From assembly GCF_965227785.1 (NCBI RefSeq), contig NZ_OZ245785.1:2914001-2978000 (forward strand): a DNA stretch of 64,000 nucleotides, in the 5' to 3' direction. Positions 16,996 to 26,215 of this stretch are shown piece by piece (position 1 is the stretch's first letter; the number at the start of each line of letters is the position of its first letter). This DNA is from Gracilimonas sp965227785 (lineage in GTDB: Bacteria > Bacteroidota > Rhodothermia > Balneolales > Balneolaceae). The position numbers and the translations under genes are program-made. Under the pieces are notes generated by a model that was not told where the DNA came from, did not search any database, and was given only the letters and a program-made list of their open reading frames with translations.

Positions 16996-17877
16996 TTAAT
17001 ACCCCAGGTTTCTAACCCATCCTTCTTTCTCTCTCCACTTCTCCCTGACTTTCACATGAAGTTCCAGATACACCTGTTTGCCAATAAACTCTTCAACAGA
17101 TTTGCGTGCTTCTATACCCAGCTCTTTGATGGCAGACCCGCCTTTCCCGATCAGCATCCCTTTTTGGGATTTCTGGTTTACGATGATGTCGGCATGGATG
17201 CGGTCAATATCCACATCGGCATCGTAGGAAACGACCTCTACGGTGCAGGAATAAGGGATTTCCTGGTGAAATTGAAGGAAAATTTGTTCACGAATGAGTT
17301 CCGAAACAAAGAAACGAACCGGGTGTTCACTGAGGTCTTCTTTGGGGTAGAAGGGAGGTCCGGGAAGTAATCCTGTTTTGATGTCATCAAGTAATTCAGC
17401 AACTCCGGTTCCGAGGGTAGCAGAAACATAGTGTACCGATCGGATCTTCATTTTGGCTTCCAGGTCAGCTACCGATTTTTCAGCTTTTTCATGGTTAGCA
17501 GCATCCATTTTATTTACTACCAGGTACACCGGCTTGTTGATGGATTTAATCATATTAACCACATCATCAGTCGGGTGTTTATCCAATGGGTCATGAATAA
17601 AAAGAATGATATCGGCATCAGAGCGTGCTCGCTCTACTGACTTCATCATGGCCTTTTGGAGTTCGTACTTCGGACTGATGACACCCGGAGTATCCAGAAA
17701 GACAATCTGTGAATCTTCATCCGAAAAAATCCCAACAATCTGATGCCGTGTTGTTTGGGCCTTATGAGTAGTGATGGAAATCTTGGCACCGAGAATATAA
17801 TTCATCAGCGTAGATTTACCTGCATTCGGCTTCCCGATGATGGCTACATATCCGGATTTGTGTGGTTTGTCTTCCAT
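16996..17877 (-). CDS. era: GTPase Era, 30S subunit assembly factor
   Basis: Era binds the 3' end of 16S rRNA and helps mature the small subunit. The GTPase motifs are GKPNAGKST near the start, DTPG about 45 residues later and NKMD. The C-terminal KH domain has GKGGSAIKELG and ends with VREKWREKEGWVRNLGY. I prefer ATG 17877 (MEDKPHKSGYVAIIG); an in-frame GTG at 17886 adds three residues. It ends back-to-back with pstB. Confidence 0.95.
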   Translation of the reverse strand: MEDKPHKSGYVAIIGKPNAGKSTLMNYILGAKISITTHKAQTTRHQIVGIFSDEDSQIVFLDTPGVISPKYELQKAMMKSVERARSDADIILFIHDPLDKHPTDDVVNMIKSINKPVYLVVNKMDAANHEKAEKSVADLEAKMKIRSVHYVSATLGTGVAELLDDIKTGLLPGPPFYPKEDLSEHPVRFFVSELIREQIFLQFHQEIPYSCTVEVVSYDADVDIDRIHADIIVNQKSQKGMLIGKGGSAIKELGIEARKSVEEFIGKQVYLELHVKVREKWREKEGWVRNLGY

Positions 17878-17903
17878 TTTTTTCACGTATTGATGTGTTG
17901 ACG

Positions 17904-17958
17904 TGTTAAAGTGTTTGTGTGTGTTCTATGCAATCATGAAGACACAAACACTTTAACA
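17904..17958. repeat. Intergenic palindrome with 17-base perfect arms
   Basis: TGTTAAAGTGTTTGTGT at 17904-17920 is exactly mirrored by its reverse complement at 17942-17958 around a 21-base loop. Looser symmetry continues outward on both sides. It fills the 102-base gap between era and mutS. It has no T-tract, so it does not look like a normal terminator. Two similar palindromes occur at 46353 and 58695. Confidence 0.8.
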
Positions 17959-17979
17959 CATAAGCACGTTAGCACATTC

Positions 17980-20649
17980 TCAGTCAACCAGTCGTTTTAG
18001 TTCAGTAATCATCATCAAGGCCTCAATCGGTGTCATACGGTTAGGATCTGTGGCTTCCAGTTTGTTCAATACAGTTTCAATTCGGGGATCCACATGCGTT
18101 TGAAACATAGTCATCTGAGAGGTTTCGGGCTGTTTTTCAACTTTATCAGAGAGATTTTTCGCCGCTTCTTTTTTGGAAGAAGCTTCTTTCTCAATGGTCC
18201 CGTTTTTGTTGGTGATATCAAGGCTGTGACTTTCCAGATTCTTCAGGATCTCCTTCGCCCGTTCAATCACGACCTGAGGAAGTCCAGCCATGTCGGCTAC
18301 CTGAATTCCATAGCTGTGATCGGCTCCACCCGGAATGAGTTTGCGCAAAAACACCACCTTTCCGTCATGCTCTTTTACCTGAACATTGAAATTCTTAGTA
18401 CGCTCATACATTTGTTCGAGTTCATTCAGCTCATGGTAATGAGTGGCAAACAATGTTTTTGCAGCAACCGGTGCATGATTATGTAAATACTCAGCCAGCG
18501 ACCAGGCGATACTCAACCCATCAAAAGTGGATGTTCCGCGCCCCACTTCATCCAGCAAAATTAATGATCTTGGTGTGGCATTGTTAAGGATATTGGCCGC
18601 TTCATTCATTTCTACAAGAAACGTACTTTCCCCGGCAGCCAGGTTGTCCGAAGCGCCCACACGAGTAAAGATTTTATCGACCAGACCAATTTTGGCTTCT
18701 TTAGCAGGTACAAAACTTCCCACTTGAGCTAAGAGTACGATCAAACCGGTTTGGCGAAGAATGATACTTTTACCGGCCATATTCGGTCCGGTGATAATCA
18801 GTATTTGTTGTTCGTCATTATCCAGCTTGATGTCATTCGGTATAAACGGCTCACCCATAGGAAGTGATTTTTCAACCACAGGATGCCGCCCCTTTTTAAT
18901 ATCAATTTCCTCATGATCGCCCACTTCCGGTTTAGCATAATTATTCCGAAAGGCGATTTCGGCAAACCCCTGCAGACAATCCAGCTCAGCAATGGCGTGA
19001 GAAACCTGTTGGATATCGTCAGCAAACTCTGCTACGTACAACCTCAGTTCTTCGAACAATTCATATTCCAAGGTTTTGCTGCGTTCTTCGGCCGATAATA
19101 CTTTCTCTTCAACTTCCTTCAGTTCCGGAGTGATGTAGCGCTCCGAATTCACCAGTGTCTGCTTTCGGATAAAACTTTCCGGCACTTTGTCTTTATGCGT
19201 ATTGGTTACTTCAATATAGTAGCCGAACACTTTGTTATAGCCGATTTTGAGGGAGGGAATGTTATGCTCTTTGGCCAAATCATCTTTGATCTGGGCAATA
19301 TATTTCTTTCCGTTTTTGGCGATATCGCGAAGTTCATCCAGCTCATTATTGAACCCGTCCTCAATCATGCCACCGTCTCGCACACTGGCCGGGGGATCGT
19401 CTTTGAGGGCTGCATTAATTCGTTCCTGTACCTCAATCAGTAATTTCAGCCGGCTTGAAATATTTTCCATTAATGGGTCATCAATGCTTGAAAACTGAGA
19501 TTTCAGCCTGGGAATTTGAGCCAGCGAAAGCTTAAGCTGAACCACATCGCGTGCATTGGTGCGGCCAATCGCGATGCGGGATATAAGCCGTTCCATATCG
19601 CCAACTTGCTCCAGCTCTTCGCGAAGGGTTTGGCGGATATCGGTATTCTTGTGCAGCTTTTCAACGGCATCAAGGCGTTGCTGAACGGGCTTTAGTCTTT
19701 TCAAAGGACGCATAATCCAGCGTCGCAGTAATCGGCCGCCCATAGCCGTGCAGGTGTCATCAAGGATGGAAATTAGCGTACCATCGGTTCCGCCTTCCTG
19801 AATACTTGCAGTGAGTTCCAGATTGCGTTTGGTGGCGGCATCCAGGCTCATGAATTCACTGCTCTCATAAGCGTACAGCCGGCGCAAATGTCGTAAATAA
19901 GCCTTCTGCGTTTCCTGCATGTAATGCATCAGCGAACCGGCGGCTACATGGGCTACCTTCAGGTTCTCAACGCCGAAGCCCTTCAGTGAGTGCGTTTCAA
20001 AATGCTCAGTGAGCAGGTTATATCCGTAATCTCCGTCATATACCCAGTCTTCGATATAGCTAATGTTGTGATGGGTGAGCTTTTCATCCAGCTTGTTCTT
20101 TTTCTTTTGCTGTACCAGGATTTCAGAGGGCTGAATGGCCGCAAGCAGGCTGTCCAGGTTTTTCTCATCCACATGACTCAGAGCAAATTCACCCGTAGAA
20201 ATATCTGAGAAAGCAACTCCCACTGTTGCTCCATCCCAATGGAGAGAGGCGATATAATTATTTCGTTTGTGATCCAGCAGCTTCTCCGACATGGTAACGC
20301 CGGGTGTAGTGATTTCCGTAACTTCACGTTCTACAATTTTACGTCCGGCTTTTTTGGCTTCTTCCGGATCTTCGGTTTGATCACAAACAGCTACTTTATA
20401 GCCTTTTTTAACCAGTTTGGGCAGGTAATTGTCCAAGGCATGGTAAGGAAAACCGGCGAGGGGAGTTTGGTCACCACCGTTATTTCGTTTGGTGAGCGTG
20501 ATACCCAATTCTTTGCTCACCAGCTGCGCATCATCAGCAAAAGTCTCATAAAAATCCCCAACCCGAAAAAGTAGTATGGTACCGGGATGTTCGTCTTTAA
20601 TCTGAAAATACTGCCGCATCAGCGGAGTCTGCTTTTTCTTAGCACTCAT
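17980..20649 (-). CDS. mutS: DNA mismatch repair protein MutS
   Basis: MutS recognises mismatches and small loops. At 889 residues it is a full-length MutS1. The N-terminal mismatch-reading FYE motif is in GDFYETF near residue 32. The ATPase domain has Walker A GPNMAGKS with Lys627 and the Walker B/signature region LDEVGRGTSTFDG. The later THYHELNELE segment and a C-terminal helix-turn-helix/dimerisation region complete it. It is transcribed away from the yihY gene and towards era, with a palindrome in between. Confidence 0.97.
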   Translation of the reverse strand: MSAKKKQTPLMRQYFQIKDEHPGTILLFRVGDFYETFADDAQLVSKELGITLTKRNNGGDQTPLAGFPYHALDNYLPKLVKKGYKVAVCDQTEDPEEAKKAGRKIVEREVTEITTPGVTMSEKLLDHKRNNYIASLHWDGATVGVAFSDISTGEFALSHVDEKNLDSLLAAIQPSEILVQQKKKNKLDEKLTHHNISYIEDWVYDGDYGYNLLTEHFETHSLKGFGVENLKVAHVAAGSLMHYMQETQKAYLRHLRRLYAYESSEFMSLDAATKRNLELTASIQEGGTDGTLISILDDTCTAMGGRLLRRWIMRPLKRLKPVQQRLDAVEKLHKNTDIRQTLREELEQVGDMERLISRIAIGRTNARDVVQLKLSLAQIPRLKSQFSSIDDPLMENISSRLKLLIEVQERINAALKDDPPASVRDGGMIEDGFNNELDELRDIAKNGKKYIAQIKDDLAKEHNIPSLKIGYNKVFGYYIEVTNTHKDKVPESFIRKQTLVNSERYITPELKEVEEKVLSAEERSKTLEYELFEELRLYVAEFADDIQQVSHAIAELDCLQGFAEIAFRNNYAKPEVGDHEEIDIKKGRHPVVEKSLPMGEPFIPNDIKLDNDEQQILIITGPNMAGKSIILRQTGLIVLLAQVGSFVPAKEAKIGLVDKIFTRVGASDNLAAGESTFLVEMNEAANILNNATPRSLILLDEVGRGTSTFDGLSIAWSLAEYLHNHAPVAAKTLFATHYHELNELEQMYERTKNFNVQVKEHDGKVVFLRKLIPGGADHSYGIQVADMAGLPQVVIERAKEILKNLESHSLDITNKNGTIEKEASSKKEAAKNLSDKVEKQPETSQMTMFQTHVDPRIETVLNKLEATDPNRMTPIEALMMITELKRLVD

Positions 20650-20792
20650 GCGCTCGAAATACCTTTTTTAATGCTGATAGATTGCTGAATTAAGGTGTGG
20701 AACTTACCAATGAATTACCTGAAAAACTATGTGTGAAATGTTTGTTTGGAATTAACTCAGCATCCTGCGAATTTTACCCTTCATCAAACAGT

Positions 20793-21710
20793 ATGCATCT
20801 TGTGGAGAAACACAAAGAATTTTGGAAACGGGTTTTAAAGCTGGCGGGCAAAAAGGATATCTTTTTTAATGCCTCAGCCATCACCTTTAATTTATTTATT
20901 TGCGCCATTCCTTTTGTTCTGATCCTGATTTCTATCATCGGGTATGTACTATCGGTAGATGAAGCTTTTAATGAAATTGTGCGATACGGCCGGGAGTTTT
21001 TCCCCAGCTTTACCTACGAAACACAGAACAACGATGTGTTTCAGGGAGCGGTGACTATAGAATCATTGCTTCGTCCATTGGTTGGTGCCCGTCAGATTTT
21101 TGGTATCATCGGTATCATCGTGCTGATGTTTTTCACGCAGGGATTGCTGCACAGCCTCAAACACGTTCTTTTCGATACCTTCGACATTAAAGAGCGTAAG
21201 CACCCCATTATGGATGTGATTTACAACTTCTTTGGCTTTAGTTTGATCGGGACGGTATTCCTGTTTTTTAGTCTTGCCATTTCCACCATTTCACTGTTCA
21301 ACCTTAGCCGTATCCAAATACCTTTTACCGATATGGTTATTGAACTTCCCTGGATTTACGACTTCCTGAATATTGTACTGCCCATTATTCTCGCCTTCAT
21401 GATTTTGTATGTGGTGTTCCGATTTGTGAGCGAACGCAAGATTAAACCCAAAGTAGCCCTGATGGCGGCTTTGACTTACACTCTGCTATTCGAAATCGCA
21501 AAATTTGGGTTAAGCACCTACCTGGAATATGCCTTTTCAACCTACAGGTATTTTTACCAGGGATACACCATTCTGATTCTCTTGGGCGTTTGGACGTTCT
21601 ACACGGCTCTGCTGTTTGTGATCAGTGCCATCATGGCGAGAGCTTACAAGGATGTGTTTTTAGGAAACCGTCCTGCCGTTGAAGAGAATCCTTATACCGC
21701 TATTTCCTGA
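20793..21710 (+). CDS. YihY/virulence factor BrkB family membrane protein
   Basis: A 305-residue inner-membrane protein with about six hydrophobic segments and the family's opening FFNASAITFNLFICAIPF, where many relatives have A..YYxxlSlFP. YihY/BrkB proteins were once called RNase BN, but their role is uncertain. I chose ATG 20793 (MHLVEKHKEFW); the frame stays open to a GTG at 20697, whose extra residues look non-coding. It overlaps the next gene by one base (TGATG). Confidence 0.8.
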   Translation: MHLVEKHKEFWKRVLKLAGKKDIFFNASAITFNLFICAIPFVLILISIIGYVLSVDEAFNEIVRYGREFFPSFTYETQNNDVFQGAVTIESLLRPLVGARQIFGIIGIIVLMFFTQGLLHSLKHVLFDTFDIKERKHPIMDVIYNFFGFSLIGTVFLFFSLAISTISLFNLSRIQIPFTDMVIELPWIYDFLNIVLPIILAFMILYVVFRFVSERKIKPKVALMAALTYTLLFEIAKFGLSTYLEYAFSTYRYFYQGYTILILLGVWTFYTALLFVISAIMARAYKDVFLGNRPAVEENPYTAIS

Positions 21711-22309
21711 TGCCTTCAAAGTTATCCCGATCTTTTTATGAACGAGATGATGTGGTGCAAATTAGCAAGGAGTTAATCGGGAAGGTGATTTGCACAAACT
21801 TTGATGGAGTACAAACGGCCGGGGTTATTGTAGAGACCGAAGCCTATAACGGACGAACAGATCGGGCCTGCCATGCTTATCCGGATGTTCGGACAGCCCG
21901 TACAGAAACTATTTATGGTCCACCGGGCTATGCCTATGTGTATTTATGCTATGGAATTCACCACCTGTTTAATGTTGTGTCCAATCGGGAAGGGATGGCT
22001 GATGCTATTCTTATTCGGGCTGTTAAGCCGATTGAAGGTGAAGAAATCATGGTTAAGCGAAGAGGGAAGGATAAACTTAAGCCGGTAATTACGAATGGTC
22101 CTGGTAAAATGTCTCAAGCACTGGGAATTACTACTTCGAATAATGAAAGTGATCTTCTTGGCGATACAATTTGGATTGAGGATCGGGGAATTGAATTCGC
22201 GGAAAAGGAGATAGAGGCGAGCCCCAGAATAGGAGTAGATTATGCAGGAGAAGATGCCAAACTTCCGTGGCGATTTACGGTAAAAGGCTCAAAATGGATC
22301 AGTAAATAA
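21710..22309 (+). CDS. 3-methyladenine DNA glycosylase (AAG/MPG family)
   Basis: This enzyme excises alkylated purines to start base excision repair. Family motifs are ELIGKVICT, IVETEAYNGRTDRACHAY, GPPGYAYVYLCYGIHHLFN and NGPGKMSQALGI. The Glu in VETEAY is the likely catalytic acid. The 199 residues match the bacterial version. It is translationally coupled to the YihY gene. mutS, the other repair gene here, is divergent. Confidence 0.92.
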   Translation: MPSKLSRSFYERDDVVQISKELIGKVICTNFDGVQTAGVIVETEAYNGRTDRACHAYPDVRTARTETIYGPPGYAYVYLCYGIHHLFNVVSNREGMADAILIRAVKPIEGEEIMVKRRGKDKLKPVITNGPGKMSQALGITTSNNESDLLGDTIWIEDRGIEFAEKEIEASPRIGVDYAGEDAKLPWRFTVKGSKWISK

Positions 22310-22336
22310 AAAACCCGATGCACTCGCACCGGGTTT
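22308..22336 (-). terminator. Intrinsic terminator of the DUF4168-like gene
   Basis: On the minus strand AAACCCG pairs with CGGGTTT around a 12-base loop and is followed by TTTTTT. The convergent glycosylase gene ends at the same point. On the plus strand the hairpin lacks a good T-tract, so it serves mainly the minus-strand gene. Confidence 0.75.
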
Positions 22337-22363
22337 CGAAATCAATGTTAACAAAGGTGAAGC

Positions 22364-22891
22364 TTAACCTTCACTTCCGTCATTAGATCCGCTTTCCTGA
22401 GCAGATTCACTTTTAATTTCTTCAAATCGTTTTGCCACTTCAGGATGTGCCTGAATAGCTTGTGCAATCTGCTGAAATTTCTGAGGAGAAAGTCCTTCAT
22501 CCTGAATAGCAGTCATATAACCCTGCTGAACTTTCATGGTTATTTCCTGTAGTTTAGGTTGTACTTTCTGAAGAGTCTTCTTTTCATCTTCAGTTACATT
22601 TACTTGCCCGGACATTTGTGGATTTTGCTGAGCCATCATAATCTGCTGAAAACGGCTGTACTCCATTTCCTCTTCGGCAATAACTTCTCTCATCTGCATA
22701 TCAGCCTCTTTTTGCAAACCTTGAACAGCTTCAGATACATTTACAACCATTTCGAGTTGATCATCAGTAACTTCTTCAGGGCTTAAAGGTTCAGGTTGAG
22801 GCGGCATTTGCTGTTGTTGAGCGAAAGCAGTAGCTGTGCTAAGGACTGCACCCAAAATTAAAACAAATGAATAACGCACTAATTTTTTCAT
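22364..22891 (-). CDS. Exported DUF4168-like helical protein
   Basis: A 175-residue protein with a signal peptide (MKKLVRYSFVLILGAVLS, cleaved near AFAQ) and a Gln/Met/Glu-rich helical body. The pattern SPEEVTDDQLEMVVNVSEAV and the end IAQAIQAHPEVAKRFEEI recall DUF4168 proteins. The function is unknown. The start at ATG 22891 is chosen because it begins the signal peptide; a longer frame to 23050 looks spurious. It is monocistronic, with a terminator 27 bases after the stop. The 264-base gap upstream shows no gene. Confidence 0.7.
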   Translation of the reverse strand: MKKLVRYSFVLILGAVLSTATAFAQQQQMPPQPEPLSPEEVTDDQLEMVVNVSEAVQGLQKEADMQMREVIAEEEMEYSRFQQIMMAQQNPQMSGQVNVTEDEKKTLQKVQPKLQEITMKVQQGYMTAIQDEGLSPQKFQQIAQAIQAHPEVAKRFEEIKSESAQESGSNDGSEG

Positions 22892-23155
22892 AAAAAGTAT
22901 TTTGTTTAAGTATTGAATTATTAATGAATAACTAACGGTAACTATTCTACTAATGCAAACCATTGGCCGAAATAAATGTTCTCCATTCTTCATGTTTTTA
23001 CACCTTCTAACATTAGGAGGCGGGTGTACTGGCCAGATGTGCCTTTTCAAAGGGCTTAAAGACTTAATATTGATTTAACATTAAAGGAAATTATTTTCCG
23101 GCTGGCTGTGTTGAGGGGTTAGCATAAATCTAAAACCAATCATTATTACACAATC

Positions 23156-23779
23156 ATGAGAACATTAAGTAAAATAACATCTGTATTAGCATTAACCATT
23201 TTTGCGCTTTCATCTTTGGCTTTAACAAAATATGCAGCCACCAGCTGGACCATCGATAAAGCACACAGTGCCATTAATTTTGAAGTAACTCACTTTTTTA
23301 CACCGGTAAATGGTGAATTTAACAACTACGAGGCCACTGTTAACTTTGACCCGACTAACCTTGAAGAAAGCATGATCGATGTTAAGGTTATGGTGAACAG
23401 TATTGATACTGATAATGAGAGAAGGGATGGTCACCTTAAAACGGCCGACTTTTTCAACGCTGAAAAATGGCCCCATATTACTTTTAAAAGCTCCGATATT
23501 GAGAAAACAGGAGACAACAAGTTTGTAGCTAACGGTACGCTCACGATCAAAGATGTATCCAAAGAAATAGCTCTTCCGTTCACGCTTTTGGGCATGAAAG
23601 ATAATCCGATGAAAGAAAATACCGTTGTAGCCGGAATTACGTCCTCAGTAACCGTTAACCGAACAGATTACAAGGTAGGAACCGGCGACTGGGCTTCTGA
23701 TGCCGTTATTGGAGACGAAGTAACCGTTGATCTAAATCTTGAGCTGAATAGTAAGAAAGGGGAAAGCTCCTCAAAATAA
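23156..23779 (+). CDS. YceI-family periplasmic lipid-binding protein
   Basis: YceI proteins form a lipocalin-like barrel that binds isoprenoid-like lipids. A signal peptide occupies about residues 1-26. The mature part opens WTIDKAHSAINFEVTHF and contains DGHLKTADFFNAEKWPHITFKS, both diagnostic. The end is a short charged tail. At 207 residues it is normal. It is a single gene with its own terminator. A link to carotenoid or quinone metabolism has been suggested for the family, but nothing here tests that. Confidence 0.9.
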   Translation: MRTLSKITSVLALTIFALSSLALTKYAATSWTIDKAHSAINFEVTHFFTPVNGEFNNYEATVNFDPTNLEESMIDVKVMVNSIDTDNERRDGHLKTADFFNAEKWPHITFKSSDIEKTGDNKFVANGTLTIKDVSKEIALPFTLLGMKDNPMKENTVVAGITSSVTVNRTDYKVGTGDWASDAVIGDEVTVDLNLELNSKKGESSSK

Positions 23780-23807
23780 ATTAAATTGAAAAATACCGGA
23801 TATTTCG

Positions 23808-23841
23808 AAAGCATCGTTTCATTTGAGGCGATGCTTTTTTT
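23808..23841 (+). terminator. Intrinsic terminator after the YceI gene
   Basis: AAAGCATCG pairs with CGATGCTTT around a short loop and is followed by a run of T. It lies about 30 bases after the YceI stop codon. Confidence 0.85.
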
Positions 23842-23875
23842 ATTTTAAGGTTCATACCAAGCATCAATCAGATCA

Positions 23876-24427
23876 ATGAATAAGAAACGTTTTATAGTAT
23901 TATCCGGATTTATCATAATTGCGGCACTCTCACGCATTATCCCGCATCCTTATAACTTTGCTCCCATCGGAGCGATGTCCATTTTTGGGGCTGCATATTT
24001 CACGGATAAAAAATTCTCTTTTCTGGTACCCCTCTTTGCCATGTTTATCAGTGATCTGCTGGTCAATAATCTGCTGTATGCAAGCTTTTATGGCGGTTTT
24101 ACCATTTTCACTCCCGGCTTTTACTGGATGTACGGTGCTATAGCACTCATCGTTGTGGCCGGTATTTTTATTCTTAAAAAGGTGAATACGACTACTGTGG
24201 TAGCAGGAAGCTTAAGTGCCTCTGTTATCTTTTTCCTTGTTACCAATTTTGGTGCATGGTTAGGCAACCCGATGTATCCGCAGGGTATCCAAGGCTTGTT
24301 TATGAGCTATGCAGCCGGAATTCCATTCTTCCATTACACCGTACTCGGTGATCTTTTCTACTCCGGGGTTATGTTTGGAGCTTTTGAATATGCGAAGACA
24401 AAAACACCTGCTTTTCAAAAAGCCTGA
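23876..24427 (+). CDS. DUF6580-like integral membrane protein
   Basis: A 183-residue protein with about five membrane segments, opening with a helix and then SRIIPHPYNFAPIGAMSIFGAAYF. The PHPYNF.P motif is typical of the DUF6580 group. The compact size and topology resemble substrate-binding subunits of ECF transporters. No vitamin riboswitch or ECF ATPase is nearby, so the transport role is only an inference. Confidence 0.65.
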   Translation: MNKKRFIVLSGFIIIAALSRIIPHPYNFAPIGAMSIFGAAYFTDKKFSFLVPLFAMFISDLLVNNLLYASFYGGFTIFTPGFYWMYGAIALIVVAGIFILKKVNTTTVVAGSLSASVIFFLVTNFGAWLGNPMYPQGIQGLFMSYAAGIPFFHYTVLGDLFYSGVMFGAFEYAKTKTPAFQKA

Positions 24428-24529
24428 AGGTTAATTTAATTTCATTTTTACGGGGCCGATAAGAACGGTATAATTGAGGCATTAAAATTTTGATCAGCCT
24501 CTTAGCATTCAGAGACAGTAAATTATACC

Positions 24530-25207
24530 ATGTTCGAATTATTCCCGGATCAGCCGGTTTACGATTACCCCACCTTACTGAACGTATTTTATTCATTGGT
24601 ATGGGCTTTTGCTCTTTCTTCTTTGATTGCGATCACGCATAGAGTCACGTTTTCAGGCCATCAGTATCCCAAGAATTTTTTCCAGGGACTGGCGCTGGGT
24701 TCCATTGTTGCTGCTATGGTGATGATGGCCATTGGTGATAGCTTAGCTCGTGGCTTGGGAGCATTCGGTGCTTTAGCTATGATCCGTTTCCGAACACGGA
24801 TTCAGGATGTACGCAATATCCTGTTTATTTTTGCATCTCTCAGTGTGGGATTGGCCATCGGGGTTTTTGGTTATACCATTGCCTTTGTGGGTACTGTACT
24901 CTTTTGTACCATGGCTTTAGTTCTTCATATGAGTCCTTTTAGTACAAAAGATGGGATCCGTGGCACACTTACCTTTCGCCTCCAGGATGGAAAAGGGCAT
25001 GAGCAGGTATTGGCTATTTTAGATAAATATTGCACCGATTACGATGATGTTGAAATTACGGCCAGAAACAATGGGCGGTACGACTATGAGTACCAAATCG
25101 AATTTATGCATGAAGGTGACAATCGTAAGTTTTTGGAAGAAATGAGAGCTATCGAGCATACGCTGAGGGTTCGTATCACTTTCAAAGGTTTCCAGGAAAA
25201 CAATTAA
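24530..25207 (+). CDS. DUF4956 family membrane protein
   Basis: The first 130 residues hold about four membrane segments, including ALGSIVAAMVMMAIGDSLARG and the conserved GALAMIRFRTRIQDVRNILFI. The C-terminal 80 residues form a soluble, ACT/ferredoxin-like region. I recall this family elsewhere beside VTC-type polyphosphate polymerase and CotH genes; neither is here. Instead the gene starts an operon with a membrane-fusion protein (12-base gap with a strong AGGAGG) and a TolC-like protein, which suggests an envelope-spanning assembly. The molecular role is unknown. Confidence 0.75.
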   Translation: MFELFPDQPVYDYPTLLNVFYSLVWAFALSSLIAITHRVTFSGHQYPKNFFQGLALGSIVAAMVMMAIGDSLARGLGAFGALAMIRFRTRIQDVRNILFIFASLSVGLAIGVFGYTIAFVGTVLFCTMALVLHMSPFSTKDGIRGTLTFRLQDGKGHEQVLAILDKYCTDYDDVEITARNNGRYDYEYQIEFMHEGDNRKFLEEMRAIEHTLRVRITFKGFQENN

Positions 25208-25219
25208 AGAGGAGGAATA

Positions 25220-26215
25220 ATGTTCAAAAAAATAAATTCCTTTTATCTGTTTATAGCGCTTCTGTTTGCCGGACTTTTTGCGGTAAATTCCCAATACTTC
25301 AAAGGGAGTAAATCTTTTGTTGGGGTCACGTATTCCAAGGTATATAACATTAATATTGAGAAGCCGGCGGTTGTTAAAAATGTACATGTGGTGCCGGGGC
25401 AAACGGTAGAGCCCGGCGAGATTCTGGTGGAATTAGAAAGCCCTCAGCTTAACCTGGAAATAGCACAGCTTCGAAAAGAACTCGAGATTTTCGAATCACA
25501 AAAGATCGAGCAACAAAAATTGCTGGAATCTGAACTTGAGTTGTTGGAATCTCAAAAAAGAATAATTCGAAATGAAATTGATAATGAAGTAAAACTACTG
25601 CAGCGCCGTATCCAGTTAAACCGATCGCTGACGGATTCCATTTTAGCAAACAGAACGGCAAATCTCGAGGACGATACGTTAGGAACTCTCCAGCTTCAAA
25701 TTAAATCCATCCGACAAAAGGGCGAACTTGAGTTGGAAGCTGTAAACATCAGAATTACCGACTTGAATCAGGACCATACCTTTGATCAGTCCCAGTTAGA
25801 GGCTAAAATTGAGCTGGCCCGGCAGGAATTGAACTGGAAGATGCAGGAAGACAGGAACCTGAATAAGTTTGCCTCCTTTCCGGGAGTTATAGAGAATGTG
25901 TATATCAAACCGAATGAACAGGTACAGGAATTTACATCATTAATCTCGATTAATCCTGTTAACCCTACTTCTGTAGTGGGATATCTGGTAGGTAAAAAAG
26001 ACCGCAGCCAACAACTTGGACAAGCAGTAACGGTTCGCTCTATGGAGCATCCGGATCTTCAAACTATCGGTTCTATTATTGGTTTTGGCTCGGTAGTGTT
26101 GCTACCGGAGGTGCTTCAGAAAACAACCACCATACAAACGTTTGGGTTGGAAGTGTTCATCGAGATACCTGAGAATAACAATCTGCCGGTTGGAGAGAAA
26201 ATTATCATAAGATGA
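25220..26215 (+). CDS. HlyD-like membrane-fusion (periplasmic adaptor) protein
   Basis: An N-terminal anchor helix (FYLFIALLFAGLFAV) is followed by a lipoyl-like segment (PAVVKNVHVVPGQTVEPGEI). A long Glu/Leu/Gln-rich coiled coil spans about residues 75-215, then comes the second lipoyl half (FPGVIENVYIKPNEQVQEF) and a beta-barrel domain. This is the plan of adaptors that link an inner-membrane pump to a TolC channel. It overlaps the TolC-like gene by four bases (ATGA). No ABC or RND pump gene is adjacent. Confidence 0.8.
   Translation: MFKKINSFYLFIALLFAGLFAVNSQYFKGSKSFVGVTYSKVYNINIEKPAVVKNVHVVPGQTVEPGEILVELESPQLNLEIAQLRKELEIFESQKIEQQKLLESELELLESQKRIIRNEIDNEVKLLQRRIQLNRSLTDSILANRTANLEDDTLGTLQLQIKSIRQKGELELEAVNIRITDLNQDHTFDQSQLEAKIELARQELNWKMQEDRNLNKFASFPGVIENVYIKPNEQVQEFTSLISINPVNPTSVVGYLVGKKDRSQQLGQAVTVRSMEHPDLQTIGSIIGFGSVVLLPEVLQKTTTIQTFGLEVFIEIPENNNLPVGEKIIIR

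Noticed and set aside
23780..23875. Cobalamin or other vitamin riboswitch before the DUF6580 gene
   Set aside because: The gap holds only the YceI terminator and no conserved aptamer blocks.
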